Shown: positions 1 to 13,271 of the stretch, in pieces
How positions within the stretch are numbered: the first letter of the stretch is position 1
How the letters are laid out: the number at the start of each line of letters is the position of its first letter
Assembly (NCBI GenBank): GCA_028583605.1
Contig: CM053330.1
Location: 20,299,539-20,363,538, forward strand
Source: Dastarcus helophoroides
Taxonomy: Eukaryota; Arthropoda; Insecta; Coleoptera; Bothrideridae
Direction of reading: 5' to 3'
Length of the DNA stretch: 64,000 bases
Notes under the pieces: generated by a model
The model's database searches: none
What the model saw: the letters and a program-made list of their open reading frames with translations, nothing else
Told to the model about the DNA's origin: nothing
Position numbers and translations under genes: made by a program

Positions 1-781
1 AAATCTTTACCTTTTTCTGACAACAAAAGTAAATTTCTTTTTAAATAAATTTTAACACCCTGCATCTCGGAAACGAGTTTAGATTTGGACATTAACTCGA
101 GAAATCTGAATTTAAACGTTCGTGTAATATTAATATTAAATCCTCTTATTTTATTTTTTCTAGATGCATGCATACAAATAATTCTTATTTTTCTTGTGGA
201 AAACTAAACGAGATAAAATAAATAAATGGAAATATGTTTTTGGTTGTTCTACTGAAAAAATCTATTAAAAATTCCAAAAAAATCACATTCAAAAAAGCTA
301 ACCAACTTTCCTCATTGTGCCTCTCTGGAGTTGCTACATCAAATGCAATTATTGAAAAAGATACTCTATGGAGATCAAAACAAATTGTACAGATTTTCTT
401 AAAATCTGATGCAGTCTTTTCTATAGATCTTTAAAGAAAATCTGTTAACAGCCGGTATCTGGGACATGTTTAATATGAATTCTTTTTGATATTTTATCTC
501 GAGGAATTCGATCTTTACTTTTTATACTAAAATAATGAAACAGCTGCATTCTACACAAGAGAATCCTTTAAAAAAAAATTGTAAAATAGTAAAATAGTCA
601 ACACTTGATCTTATTTATAAACAACAAATTGCTTCTATCACCTATTTCCATAAAGTTTTGTAAGAATTCTATATTTTTTCTAATGTAAGAATAGTATTTT
701 TATGTAGCCAACTGATTATATAAAAAATATGTATAAATTTATGAGACAGTGTTTTAGATTGTGATTTTTTCATATTTTCAG
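1..781. other. 3' part of an upstream shot intron
   Basis: AT-rich sequence without a supportable gene. It ends in a normal 3' splice site: a T-rich tract and a TTTTCAG ending at 781. Near 50-75 there is a fragment, ACACCCTGCATCTCGG, that resembles the ACACCCTGTAT ends of small transposon-derived repeats seen elsewhere in the window, so the intron may hold a MITE remnant. The small open frames here look like chance. Confidence 0.7.
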
Positions 782-1578
782 AGGAGAGTAAAAACCAGAC
801 CCGCATCTTCAACAATCTTGTTTCATCTTTAAACCTATCCTTGGATGAGTACGAAAGAGTTATCAATCAAAGGGTGGCTGCGCCACTGCCAAGAGACATA
901 GACACGTTGCAACATCTAGTCCTCGAACACAAAGAGTTCGAATCACGGTTGCAAAATCTGGAACCCGAAATTGAACAATGCAAAGATACATTCCGCAGTA
1001 TAACGCTTAAGACTCCACAGCACAAGAAAGACCTAGAGAAAATTCTCGATAAATGGAAGTACATTTGGAACACTAGCAATTTGTACATAGAACGTCTGAA
1101 ATGCATCGAAATCGTCCTCAATGGCATGGATGATGCCGTTCAGGTTATCTCAGAGTTTGAAAGTAAACTAGCCCTTTTCAAGGAATTGCCAAATACGGAG
1201 AAAGGTCTAGAAGGCGTCCACGATGATCTTCTGAAACTGCAATCAGCAGTAGGTCAACAGCAAATAGCCATGGACCAACTAAATGATGATTTTGATAATA
1301 CAAGAAGGTTGACCGAGAAATCACGTCCAAACCATCGCGGACCACATTCTGATATTGAGAGACTCGATAAAGAAATACAAAAACTGAACAGTAGATGGAG
1401 TAATGTGTGCGCTCAACTTGCCGATAGAATGAGAGGATGTGAGCAGGCTTATAACTTATTGAAGAATTATAAGAATGCCAAGGAAAATGAAGACTCCTGG
1501 TTGGATGAACATTATGGAAAATTCGAAAATCTTCAACCATTGAAGGAGAGGGCTAAGGATAATTTAGAAGCCACTAGG
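782..1578 (+). CDS. shot: Spectraplakin (short stop) exon: C-terminal helical part of the plakin domain
   Basis: Internal coding exon. It begins after TTTTCAG with two bases completing a split codon, stays open for 265 codons, and ends at AGG|GTAAGT (phase 0). The protein is entirely alpha-helical and charged, with a LEHKEFE helix and repeated SRW or DKWKYIW tryptophan helices (about residues 82-90 and 205-210) typical of degenerate spectrin repeats. It lacks an SH3 domain, which in plakin domains sits further N-terminal. I therefore place it in the post-SH3 spectrin repeats of the plakin domain. In spectraplakins this domain lies between the CH-domain actin-binding head and the plakin repeats or rod, and supports membrane and junction attachment. 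The assignment rests on continuity with the following exons, which are unmistakably spectraplakin. The apparent open frame continues to 1662 only by reading into the intron. Confidence 0.87.
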
Positions 1579-2265
1579 GTAAGTCATTTATTTAAATATT
1601 CCGAGAGTTTCGGTAATCATTTGTTTCATTTAAAATATTTGATAGTATTATTTATCATTTGATTTGATGTTACCTTTTTTTACGAATCTCTCAGTGTCAT
1701 TACAATAACATTATTTTAAATTAAATAGGTTTGTTGGATAAACTTGATGAGGAAGCCACCCACTTTGATAGAAGTCTACAGTTCCATAGTTAACTTTAAA
1801 TGGAATTGTATAAATAAATATTAGGTTATAATTTCGGATGGTTCCTATTATTGAATATGGATTTTTTTGTTGTTGTTTTATATCCGGCAAAGATGCAATT
1901 TTAAAAATGTTTCGAACAAACATTGGTGGTCTATTTAATAATGATAAAAGAGAATTATGTTTGTAAATCTATACAGATTTTTTTTCCGAAATGATACTTG
2001 ATGATCTTAGTAACCATATTTCAATTTATTAGATAATTTACAAGTAACAATATCCAAATTCTACAATAAACAACTTACAGTGGTGAAAAAATATATAATA
2101 ATAATATTTTTGTATGTTACTGTATCAAGATAGTTCCTTATATAGTACACTTTCCTCTAATTTATTTTCATATTATTTCGTGCATTAGGTTGTGCAACCA
2201 CTTTTTTTAAAATATTTATCGGTGATTTATTTATTCTGTATAACTATTCTTGAACCGTTTTTCAG
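1579..2265. other. Intron, 687 bp
   Basis: GTAAGT donor at 1579 and a TTTTTCAG acceptor ending at 2265. AT-rich. Nothing else recognisable. Confidence 0.8.
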
Positions 2266-2349
2266 AATTTGCTGAATAGTGTCTGCGAACGTGCTCCTAT
2301 AATCGAACACGTTAACGCCCATGGAGGAAAATATATCAGGGAAGGAAAG
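2266..2349 (+). CDS. shot: Spectraplakin exon, 28 codons, plakin domain
   Basis: A small exon too short for ORF calling. The acceptor TTTTTCAG ends at 2265 and the donor AAG|GTAATT begins at 2350. Its 84 nt are in phase 0 at both ends and join the preceding exon's ATR with NLLNSVCERAPIIEHV and then GGKYIREGK. The chain continues into the next exon as IWSKGLQKF. The reading fits a plakin-domain helix and linker. Because it is symmetric (0-0), skipping it would not break the frame. The call rests on splice sites, phase and helical continuity on both sides, not on a strong motif of its own. Confidence 0.78.
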
Positions 2350-5118
2350 GTAATTGATACAGCAATCAGTGTACCACATATCATTACAAACTTAGTAGGT
2401 ATAGGTTAGATAGACTGTATGAGAGATGAATGGTTGTGATAAATATTCCAGTGATTTTCCTGATTATTTAGGAATTGATATTTATTGTTTAAAATCATTT
2501 TCTTCATTCTTCTTTATTCTCTCAGCACTTGTTCTTAACAGTACTAAATGTTTAATAAAAATCCGTGGGTCCCATATGGTGTTAGTTATATTTTCCATTA
2601 ATTTGCCCGAAAATAACATACTTCTAAATAATGCTTAACTTTCAATCACGCTTTCGCTTCAAATAGATCCAGTAGTTAGAAAAATAAATTATTGTTTCTT
2701 CAAATTCTCTCAAAATTAGGGCATGTGAAATTACACATTTTAATGTAAATAGCTATTTTGCCTGCAGGATTAAATGCATCTTTTGAGCTTTTTCCAACTT
2801 GGGTGAAATTCTATCCTCTCTACTTCCGTCTTTGAATATGTAAAATAGTGTATGTAGATTTGTTATCTTCTGTAAAGTTTAGTTAGGACATACATATCAT
2901 GCTTCCCATTTTAAATTCATTGTACTATTAAAAAAGCGAAGTTTGTGATGTCATTCATTATTGTTTAGAATTTTTCATTTGTGTATTATGTGTCAAATGG
3001 GTTAGTATTCGGTCATTGTAATCAAACATAGCACAACGAAGTTCTACGTTATATACTCTTAAGACTATTAAACTTTTATAAAATGTTTTTTGATCAAACC
3101 TATGTAAAAATGTACCACTAAAGCAGTTCCTTTCAATTTGCATCCTTGATGACTTATTTTCTAAACTTTAAACAAAATTGCAAATATTGCACAACTTCGT
3201 TGTGAATCAATTTGTTTAGAACATGAACCTTAATCTACCCCAACAACACTTTTGTGTTCTATTGGAATAAAATATTATCATTCACTAGGTGGCCCTGGCG
3301 AACTTCGTACCCACGCAGAATTAATAAATATTGTGTTAGCTTATTTAGCTGCATGAAATCTTACATTAAAATATTAAATATGCTCTCACAGAGGCTTTGT
3401 CGCTGCGCCATTTCCGAGTGAATCCTATGCGAAAAACTACTAAAAACGGGCCATACTCAAAAGAGATACTGGTCAACTGGTTACAACACATTTAAGATTA
3501 GTGTAGGTTGTGATACGTTTCTGTCATGTTCCTGTTACGAAACAGAGATAGCAGTGTACACGGATTCCTTATAAAACATTTTTTCGTGAATTTTTTAAAT
3601 ATTTTAGTCTTTATTCTGCTATTCGAGGCCGAGACAAATCCAACAAAGCAAATATCATAAAAATCCTCCAGCCGTTCTGGTGTTATAAATGGTGTAACTA
3701 ACACGTCTTTATTTTATTTATATATAGATTTCAAAATTCATTTTATTTTACAATCTAGAACTAGACAGCTACAACAAAAATAGTACCTAGTTAAATCACA
3801 ATAATTTGGAGCTTTTGTTTAGGTTTAAATTTTAATGAAACAAGATATGGATAATTGACATTTCCAACCCTTACTTCGTGGAATTCTTTAATATTCATAA
3901 CTAATAAACTTTATTAACGATAAAAACGCAACAGACCAGAAAACATAATGGAATTTTTAAATTTTGTTGCGTTTTTATGTTATACTAACAACGGCTAAAC
4001 AAACTGCTGGTATGACCGCCGATGAATGCAGTAATGCGAAACCTGGTCCGATGTTAGCAAATATTTAACGAAAACCTTGTGGAATTTTTAAATTTGGTTG
4101 CGTTTTTATTGTTAATAAAGTTTATTATTTATCAAGATATGGATGATGGCTCCATGAAAAGTGAAACGCTTCAAAACACTTTCTATTAGTTTGATTTCTT
4201 GTGGCTTTTCTGTAATTATCTCGCAGTCTATCGAAAAAATTTTAGTTTATATTATTGCAGTTTTTTACTGCTATATTGTTACTAATGACATAATAATTTA
4301 TTTGAAAACTAGAAACGACCAGAAAAAATAAAAATAATTACTTCACCATTAGGTTAACGTGTGGACCCTATTTATATGGAAATTCATGTCTGCAATATAA
4401 ACCTGAAAAGTATTTAGATATTTTATAGTTTTTAAAACTAATGTAAGATTTCTTCTATCCATAAGTCTACCTTTATCTGCACTTTTAAGCCTTTACATTT
4501 TTGTTATATATGTTAAAATATTTGTGCATCTACAATTTAGTTTGTTAGTTGATATCGACTTGATGAAACTATTGTCTACGGAAAACATGTTCAAAATCCA
4601 ACAGATTAAATTGTAATTCAGGTCATTTCGACGTAATACAAAATTATATTTAAAACTCGTGGTGAATCTTGTCATTTGTACAGTACTTTTGCCCCAATGT
4701 TAATTTAATATTTAAAATTTGTTGCTAATTTTTTTAGAATTGAATTGGTAAAAGATTTTATTATTGCATCTAAAAGCTTCCAACAGTAAATTTATATCCA
4801 AATCATGGGACACAAATGTATTAGGTTTGATGACTTCCCCACATGTACACTCTTGCACCTGTGTTTAGAACACTGCAGCAAAAAACTATTTTTCTAAATA
4901 TCTTATTCTTGACACCTCCAAACTTCTTGTGCTGTTCCACGATATAGATGGATGTATATAATTAAGCAGACCAAATACTGACCCCACAATCACTTTTTCT
5001 TTCATATTGTACCTTTGGCACATTTCACACATTTTATCATAGCTTTAGTCATGTCAACTTACCACGCACTGACTAGACTAACTCTTAACTGACCCCTAAC
5101 CTCTAACCGTAACATTAG
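2350..5118. other. Intron, 2.8 kb
   Basis: Bounded by GTAATT and ATTAG. It holds one palindromic MITE-like unit (3902-4127, listed separately). The remainder is AT-rich with no gene. Confidence 0.75.
3902..4127. repeat. MITE-like palindromic element with 31 bp terminal inverted repeats
   Basis: Positions 3902-3932 (starting TAATAAACTTTATTAACG and ending AAAACGCAAC) are the reverse complement of 4097-4127 with a single mismatch. An internal copy of the right arm, GTTGCGTTTTTATGTTA, lies at about 3963-3985 with a similar GAATTTTTAAATTT lead-in to the one before 4097. No coding capacity. A related but diverged copy of the right half occurs at 13180-13271. I cannot define the target-site duplication securely. 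Confidence 0.7.
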
Positions 5119-5343
5119 ATATGGAGCAAAGGGCTGCAAAAGTTCCGAGAGTATCTACTGGAGACGCAACCTTCCCTTGACACTAACGAAGCCTTCCGCA
5201 ATAAAGTCAGCGCGCCCAGCGGTGCAGATTTGGTTGCCAAGGAGCTCGATGAATTCAACGGCAGATATCAGTTCCTAATCGACAAATTATATGGAAGACT
5301 TCAAGAGATAGCTGCTAGATGTCCTGGCGACATAGTTACATTG
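5119..5343 (+). CDS. shot: Spectraplakin exon: end of the plakin domain
   Basis: Seventy-five codons between an AACATTAG acceptor and a TTG|GTAAGC donor, phase 0 on both sides. The peptide runs from IWSKGLQKFREYLLETQ through KELDEFNGRYQFLIDKLYG to RCPGDIVTL, one long helix pair like the final helices of the plakin domain. This is the branch point of the gene. Its phase-0 donor can splice to the 116 bp leader exon at 23869 (adding the plakin-repeat block) or directly to the phase-0 rod exon at 45954. Both joins keep the frame, which matches the known existence of fly spectraplakin isoforms with and without plakin repeats. Confidence 0.87.
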
Positions 5344-5814
5344 GTAAGCCCTATTTGTTATAACTTATTTAGAATTAAAGGTCACTAAGAATTAATACAG
5401 ATATATTTCCGTCCACATTTGCGAACTTTATTTACTGATTTTTTATTATTCAAAACTATATATTGCTAGTATGCTATTTATAAGTGATGTAATGAATATT
5501 CGCATGCGCAAGAAATTATGCGAATATATTGCGAATGTATTTGGCAATAAAACGGGAAAATATTTATAAAATAATACAACTGCTAATGCAGGGTTTCCTA
5601 AACTGGGGTACATCGACCCCTGAGGAATCCATATCATGAATGTCGGGAGTCAATGGGTAACGTAGCTAAAAACATTATTTATTAAGATAATAACTAATGT
5701 AGTAATTTATCCAGACCTACCTAATAAAAAGGATTTGTAAATCCCGTAGTAGCTATCTACAATAGGGTAGGGTGGGACACATTCCTCTCCTCTGCTTCAT
5801 ACAGCCAACCAAAA

Positions 5815-6960
5815 ATTTAAATTCTCAACTGCGAGAACCTTTTCCATTTTTTTCCTAAAAATTAGTCCTTTCCACGAAATTTCGATATTTTCTCGAAGTT
5901 TTGACAGTTTTTTCAAAATTTTGACCTTCTCAAAACTCGTCTTTTTTCATAAAAATTCTTTTTTTCTTTTGAAATTTTGAATCGAATCTAAAATTCGACT
6001 TCTTTTATCAAAATCTTACTTTCTTAAAATTTTAAATTTTTGTCTCAAAAGTCGTCGTTTTTGTTTTTCAGTGTCCTAATTTCTGAAAATATGACTTTTT
6101 CTTAAAATTTCGGCTTTTTTTTTAATTCGTCTTTCTGCAAACATCGACTATCTTTTGATCAAAATGTAAAAATTTTTAGAATAATTTTTATTTCGAAATT
6201 GTGAAAAATATTTTTTTGAAAAGTTTGAATTTTTGTGAAGGACTAAAGTCTAGAAATAGTGGAGCTTGTCCGTCACTCAGGCTGCCATTCAAAAATAAAT
6301 ATTCATCGAAACTAGTTCAACTCTTTGTTTAAATGTCGACTGTTTTCCTCAAAATTCATCCTTTTTACTAAATTTCGACTTTTTTCTCCAAAATTCGATC
6401 TATTTCTTCTCAAAATGTCGATCGTTTCCTTGAAGTTTTGATTTTTTTTCAAAATTTGTTGGGTTCTCGAAATTTTCCGATTTTTACTCTAAGAATCGTC
6501 ATTTTCTCGAAATTTCGATATGTTTCAAGTTGTTCCAAAAGGTCAGGTTTTTATATTAGATTTGATTTCCAGTAAATTTCGACTTTATCCCAAAACTGGG
6601 TTTTGTTTTATTATAATTCGACTTTTTTCTTTATCCAAATTCCGACTTTATAAGCAAAATTCTCCTTTTTCCTCTGAAAATTGAATTGTATAGAAAATTT
6701 TGAATATTTCATATAATTTCGTCCTTTTTCTTATTCTAGAAGTTTTGACTAAATGTCCTGTATAATTTCGATTTTTGTTTCTTAAAACTGAGCTTTTTCT
6801 TCAAAATTCTACTTTTTCTCAAAATTGATTTTTGTAGAGAACATTTTTTATTTAAAATTTCGAAATTGTTAAAATTGAAATGAAAATAAAAATTGTATTT
6901 TTTCTTTAAATTTGATTTATTCTAAAAATTTCCACTTTTCTCATAAAATTCTCCAAGTGC
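5815..6960. repeat. Degenerate AT-rich array of a TTTCGACTTTTT-type motif
   Basis: About 1.1 kb in which short variants of AAAATTTCGACTTTTTTCTC recur every 20-35 bases with many substitutions and indels. The same vocabulary recurs near 10700-11560, 16560-16620, 19560-20790 and 47040-47520, and partly as the complement (GAAATTTT, TCGAAATTT) near 20990-22300 and 52000-52860. It has no ORF. It looks like an old minisatellite or a simple-sequence family spread through the introns of this gene. Confidence 0.65.
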
Positions 6961-7312
6961 CAGTGAAAAAGCCAACATTCGCATTTGCAACCAACAACAG
7001 TTCGACACATTAAAAAAAGTGCACAGTGGTCAATTATTAGAAACTTACATTATGTTTTCGATTAAACAAAAAAAAAACGATTTTCTTTCTTTAAGAAGAA
7101 TTATTATAGTTATTTATTTAACGTAATATTAAATTCAACGTGACTTGAAGTATGAAATGAATTAATTAACTTTACCTGCAGGTATCTGCAGTGTATAATA
7201 TGTAATGAAGTTATTAGATTAGATTAGATTCGTATTAGTTAAATAAGGGCGAGGTTGCCTCTTGAGATGTCTAATAATACCTGCCAAAAATGTCAAGAAG
7301 TTAGACAAATTT

Positions 7313-8105
7313 AGTTGCTACGTAGCAATCTGCTACTTTGTCACTGCTACTTATTGAGTAGCAGTTGGAACAGTTATCAGTTCCTAAAGGTAACCGCAGT
7401 TGTTACACATTACGTTATCAAAGCTACCTGCTACTTTACTCGATTAACTCCGTGTACTTTCGGTTCGTTTCCTTAAGGAATTGTAGGCTTTATCAGTGTT
7501 TCTCTTCTATAGTCGGAAGCATCTTGGAATTCTAATATCATTTTGTTGTAATAAATATTAAGTCAGGTTGATACTCATTTTTATATTTTTTACCCTTCTT
7601 TGTCTTTAATTAGTTACTGTTAGAAGAGTATGTCAAAATAAAACGGCCAAATTGTACTGATAACTCATTATTGGCTAGGAAATTTTACGATTTAAATCAC
7701 ATGTTTACCTCTTATAAATTCAAACGTCTCTAAAAATTCACATAATAGAAAAAATTTAGCGCAGGTACTGTTATTGTTTAATCATACTGTGACAAAGTGG
7801 CAGGAACAATTTAGACGAGTAGCAGCTATTTCTTGTCGGTTGCTCCTTGCTCGGTTTTATTTTGACTGCGATTTGCGATTGCGTAATAGTGACAAAGTAG
7901 CAGTAGCAGGTACTCTTTTGTAAGTTGCTACTTGCTCCGTTTCATTCCCTTCCGACTTTCATTATACTGCGACTGCGATATGTGATCGCCTTAACGCGTA
8001 TTGATAATAAGTAACAGTGGCAAAAGTAGCAGCTATTTAAAACTGTTACTTGTTTGTAACAGGAGCAACTCGTAACTGCTACTTGTAAATAGCAGTTTTG
8101 TTCAT
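7313..8105. repeat. Block of GTAGCAG/CTGCTAC motifs with diverged subrepeats
   Basis: Many copies of GTAGCAG, GTTGCTACT and CTGCTACTT on both strands, including a perfect 14 bp palindrome TTGCTACGTAGCAA at 7315-7328. From about 7820 to 8020 two diverged units can be aligned, each with TTGCT(C/A)CTTGCTC, GACTGCGAT and TGCGAT words. The pattern suggests a non-autonomous transposon or satellite with subterminal repeats. I do not recognise the family and see no coding sequence. Confidence 0.55.
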
Positions 8106-10699
8106 CAGTCGACAAATTCTCGTTAGCTAGCAGATGTCTAGAAAAAACTGTTTTTTTCAAAAGTCCATGTTTTTTAACTTATTTGTAAAGATATTAAAAA
8201 ACAGAAGAAACTTCTTTATCGCGACTTCTCTTTACATTTGGATGCCATCAGCAGCTTTATTTAATATAAATGCGGACCTGGTTATTAAACTGCATTTTTC
8301 ACAAACGCTTGATCGCACTACAAATAATTTTTATTTACGTCCACGATCCTTTTAAATAAAAAAAATGCTAAATAAGTTCAATACCTGATATTTTTTAGTT
8401 TGATTGATTTAGGTAAAAAGTCACGACTGAGGCTGAAAGTATTTCAAAAATTAAAATAAAATAGAAATTAATTAATTTCAAATAAGAATTTCTGAAAACA
8501 ATTTAGTTGTTTAAATAAATAATATACCTTGATACCTTGTCTCAGTAGACATCAAATATACGCAGAATTGTATCAGCAAATTTGAACAAAACATCATTCT
8601 CCAATCTTCATGAACACTGTAAAGCTATTCATAGCTGATGAAGTTAGTTTAATTACGTCTACACAAACTAATTTTATAAATGAGAAGGTATGTCTAATTG
8701 ACACCACCATCTATCGTTGAATTTCAACAATCTATTATATTTGGTTCTTAATTCAAACGAGTCAAACGTTAAGTTGTAAAATTCATTTAATTATGTAGAC
8801 GAGGTCACGGTTAATATCTAGTACTAGTATAAGTATAGGACTCACTAGTAACATAGCGACCCTTTATTTAGTTTAATAAAAAGAACACACATCCTGCTTA
8901 AAAATTGGAGAGGTTTTGTTGAATTCCGAAGTAAATATTTTGTAGACGGATACAGGATCAAATATCGGCAAAGCAAAATATCAAAGTCTAGAAGCAACGG
9001 TATATTTTATAAAGTTGCCTTGTATTGCGTTAATTATCCCAAGCATTCCGCTGATATGTCAAGGCCCTTTATAACCGTCCCCAAGTAATATCATTCAGAG
9101 TACAGTCTTTTGACATGGACGCACTAAACCTTTGTGGAAAGAATTAAGCAGATGGCTTCAAAAACAAGATTTGAAAAAGCGAAATAATGATTTTCCTCCA
9201 CACCAAAGGAGCTAAGGATTCTATAATAACAGTCTAGAATATTAAATGTGAATTTTATCACATATTAGTAAAGCGTATTCTACCCTTCGATAAGAATTAT
9301 TTTTCGTGGTAAAAAAAAAAGAAAAACACTATCCACAAATGTAATAAACAGAAATACTTCTTTATGGTAACATATTTACCATTTGGACATTTTCCTCAAA
9401 TAATGTTTGCTGCTGTATCGAACCTAACCATTACCAGTTTTCAACCCCTTTTTTTTGTTTCAAACGTGTTCTCTGTAAAGATTACGAATGTATCTGGATC
9501 GCCATTTGTATTTCCTCTTAACACGTATCTGGAAACATTAAATTATTCTTAAGTATTATAATTTAAACCGTTGCCATTTGAAATTAGCTTGCTACACGTT
9601 ATTACTGTGATTATTGAAATACCTTCTAAAGTACACGTATAAATGCTGTGAATGTCTGTGAATAAGATACGTACGTCTAAGATTATATTACCATAAATAT
9701 ACAACAAATTTACTTTATAGAGCGAACTACGTCTTTATTATTAATACTTTTCGGCATGTCCCCTTTAATTTTTTTATTTATCATCTCCAAATCATGTGAT
9801 TATCTTCAATAAAAGACCCGCTTTATGTAATAACAAGTAGACAATTACCTATTCATAATTTTTGCTAAATTGCTCTATGTCTATTTATAACCTATCTGCG
9901 TACCAGACGGCGTGTTATGAAAAATGACACGAAACAGACCTGTTATTTTTAAGAATGTTGTCACTTGACCTATGATGACGATCCTACATTCTGCTGTTTA
10001 CAAAAGAAACTAGAAAATTTATGAGGTCAAGTGCATGCCATTTCATTTAAGTTTATTGTCGGAATGTAGCAAACCGAAAGTGTTTTATTAATAAATATTA
10101 CGCTTACTACAATATGCAAAAACATGATTTGCATCATTTCATTGAAGAAAACCGCAGCGGCGGTCATAATATGCAAATTTAGTCCAAAATCAAGGTGGTA
10201 TTACATCAGCTCCGAATTTTTTGTCACTGTTCAAATATTATTTGATTTGCGATACCAAGCATACACAAGCAAATGCTCTATTTTTTACCTTGTTGGCATT
10301 TTGAGATATACCTACTGGGGCTTGTAAATTTACCAAATTTTTCATTTATACCGAGAAATCGGCAAATGTGAATTTAAGTACGCTTTACTGGTAGTTTATC
10401 GATATTTTATATTTTTCGAAAAAACACAAACGACAAGTGGTGGCTTCTAAATTAAAATGTCAGTTTAATTAGTTTATGCTTCGAAAATATCCAAATTTCT
10501 TAAAAAAAATCCAAATTTCTAGAAAAAAATGCATTATTTCAGTTTTTGTCAAAACGTTAAAATTACATTTTTAAATACGAAAAAAATGTGTTGTTTTTAT
10601 AAATTACGAAGTTTGCTAAGAAAGGTACAAATTTTCTAAAAAAGGTAGAATACTCAAATTTAAAGTCAACATTTCAAAGTTAAAGTGGAAAGTTCAAAA

Positions 10700-11560
10700 A
10701 TTATTATTTTATTTTTACATTTACAGACGTTTTTTCATAACTGAGACTGTCAGAATTTCAAAATTAAACTCGAAATATTTATTATTTATTTATTTAATCA
10801 TCAAGATAAACTGAACAGTTTTCAGAAAAAGTAACTCTATTGTCAAAATTAGAGGTTCTACTTTTTAAATAAAATTATCAAAAATTCGACTTTGATCTCA
10901 AAACTTGGATTTTTCCCAAAGTCGAAATACCAAGCAAAAAGTCGAATTTTCGAGTTTCTGCAAATATTCCAAGTTTAAATTTTCAAACGCGAAAAAATAA
11001 ATACTCCGAATTTCGTGGTAAAACTGGATCTCCTTTTTATAAATTTACAGTTTTTCTCAAAATTCCTAATTAACCTTGAGATGTTTGAACTCAAGATTCC
11101 AGAATTTTTTAAATGCATTTTAAAATTGAAGGTAAAATTTCGACTAAATTGACCAAATTTCTATTAAAAATATTTGTATTCAAATAATCTAACTCGACAT
11201 TTAACCCAAAATATTAACTTTTATCACAAAATTATAAAGAAAATTTCGATTTTAAAAGTCGAAAATTGAAAAGTAACTTTTTTAAAAAAATCTAGATTTT
11301 TTCAAAATTTGATTTTTTCTAAAAATTGTTTATTTTTTCTTTCGCCTCAAAAATTGAAAATTTATACTTTTTCTCGTAATGTTGTTTTTTAACATTTTCA
11401 CTTTTCCATTCAATTTTTTCCAAATTTCAATTTTGAGCTTAACATTTGGCAGTAAAACTCATTTTTTTTATAAAGCATTTCGAATTTTAACTTTTTTCTC
11501 ATCATTGTGTTTATACTCTTGAAGTCAATTTTTTAAAATGAATTTCGTACATTGAGTGCA
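10700..11560. repeat. Second TTTCGAC-type degenerate AT-rich array
   Basis: Same word family as 5815-6960 (AAAATTC, TTTCGACT, TTTTTCTC, AAAATTTCGA) in mixed orientation. No gene. Boundaries are approximate because the motif decays gradually. Confidence 0.5.
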
Positions 11561-13179
11561 GAAATTTCATTTGCGGAATTACCGTTAAAGGTTGTAATTT
11601 GTCGATAAACATTTCTAAGATGTATTTAACAATTTACTGACTGGTATTATAAGCCCTAATACCATATAACTGAGTCATGGGAAAAATACACATCGAAACC
11701 AGTTTAATTAAAATTTTTCATTTGTTCTGCAAGTACTGCAAATCTTTTTAAATCTTTTTAACGCAAAACATAAATAAACGTAAGTCCATTAGAAGTAAAA
11801 GTGTGTATCTGACTTCTAAGTAATTTTGAGTTATCATCAAAAAACCTGCATCTCTTGACTTAACGTAACTTTTTAAATATGATATTTTTATGTGATGAGT
11901 ATGTATACTGTGGATAAAACAAATTTAAGGCAACAAATTAAAAAAAAATTGTTGCCAATACAGACTTCTGCAAGTGAAAAATAGAAATACAGATGTTTGC
12001 GATGTATTTTTCTCAGCAAATATTGCTCTTTTCTTCTGGATTGTTGTAGAGATAGTTAGTAATGGGAGTTATTATAATATTTACTTGCAAAACTCAGTTT
12101 TCGGAAATTTTGCAAATACAGAGTTTTGCTTCTAGTGTACTCATATTATCCTGTAGCTTGGTAGTCAGTCAAACCAATCACTCTTCACATCTTCGGTAAT
12201 TGGATACTGAGTGAGCTTGTTTCGATAATTCCATGAGATTTATTGCGGCAGCGATATTTTTGAAATATTTAATTAATTGCGACCATGACTGTCTGAGTTG
12301 CCTCTTTTACATCCATTTTCCTGCATTATTTCTTGATAGTCAGAACGTGAGATGCAAGTTTTCTCGGTGATATTGTAATCTTAATGACTAATTTTATGAA
12401 GTTTTTAATGCAGACTACAAACCTTTCTTACGTCATAGAGGACCACTTTGAATTGACATAGGTAGTATTGGCATTTCCAGCTAAGGATCACCCCCTCTGG
12501 TGGTGACAATTATAACTACTGCGTATAGGTCACAGGTTTGTTTACATTTTGATATAGCGTTTGCTTTGTGAATGTAGCCATAACAAGCGTTCAATTTTCG
12601 CTTAGTTGATGTTAGAATCAGAAGTTAATGGCTTGATTAGTTTGTATCTAAGTACCTAAAGTACCTACCTATATTTATAGACTTTTTAAATTTAGTTATT
12701 CATTATTGCAGAATATGGAATTTCCTTCAAATCAAATAAAAAGTAAATCAAAGATTTTTGGCATTATCTATGGCTGCATTACACAAAAATATACAAGAGA
12801 AAATATTTAGAAGGCTCTTGCTAACATTCTTTGTTCATGAAACTAAAAAACATGATATTTCGTATACAGTGCTATTATTTCTCTTTGGTAACATTTCTAT
12901 TGTTGAGACAGTTAATGATATATTTTACTAAATGTTATCAATTTTAACTATAGCTTTACAGCCAACTATTCCATTTCTCCTCAAGAAGGACATTTACGAT
13001 ACCATAACTATGTGACTAATATTTTAAATAATTTCCAAACATTAGAAGTATTCCAGAATGTACTTAAATTCTAGTTTAAACAGCAACATGTCTATGTCGC
13101 TGAATCAAAATGGTAAGGGTAAGCAAATTTTAAAATTCATCACTGAAATGAATCCTTCTTGGCTGATTATGGCTAAAAA

Positions 13180-13271
13180 GCGAACCCCGGTCCAGTCATA
13201 TCAATCACTTGTCAAAATATCGTGGACTTTTTAATATTTATTGTGGCATTTATTGTTAATACAGTTTATTA
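13180..13271 (+). repeat. Diverged partial copy of the 3902-4127 repeat
   Basis: Aligns by eye with 4035-4127: GCGAACCCCGGTCC against GCGAAACCTGGTCC, GTGGACTTTTTAA against GTGGAATTTTTAA, and TTTATTGTTAATACAGTTTA against TTTATTGTTAATAAAGTTTA. The left half of the element is not evident here. Confidence 0.55.
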
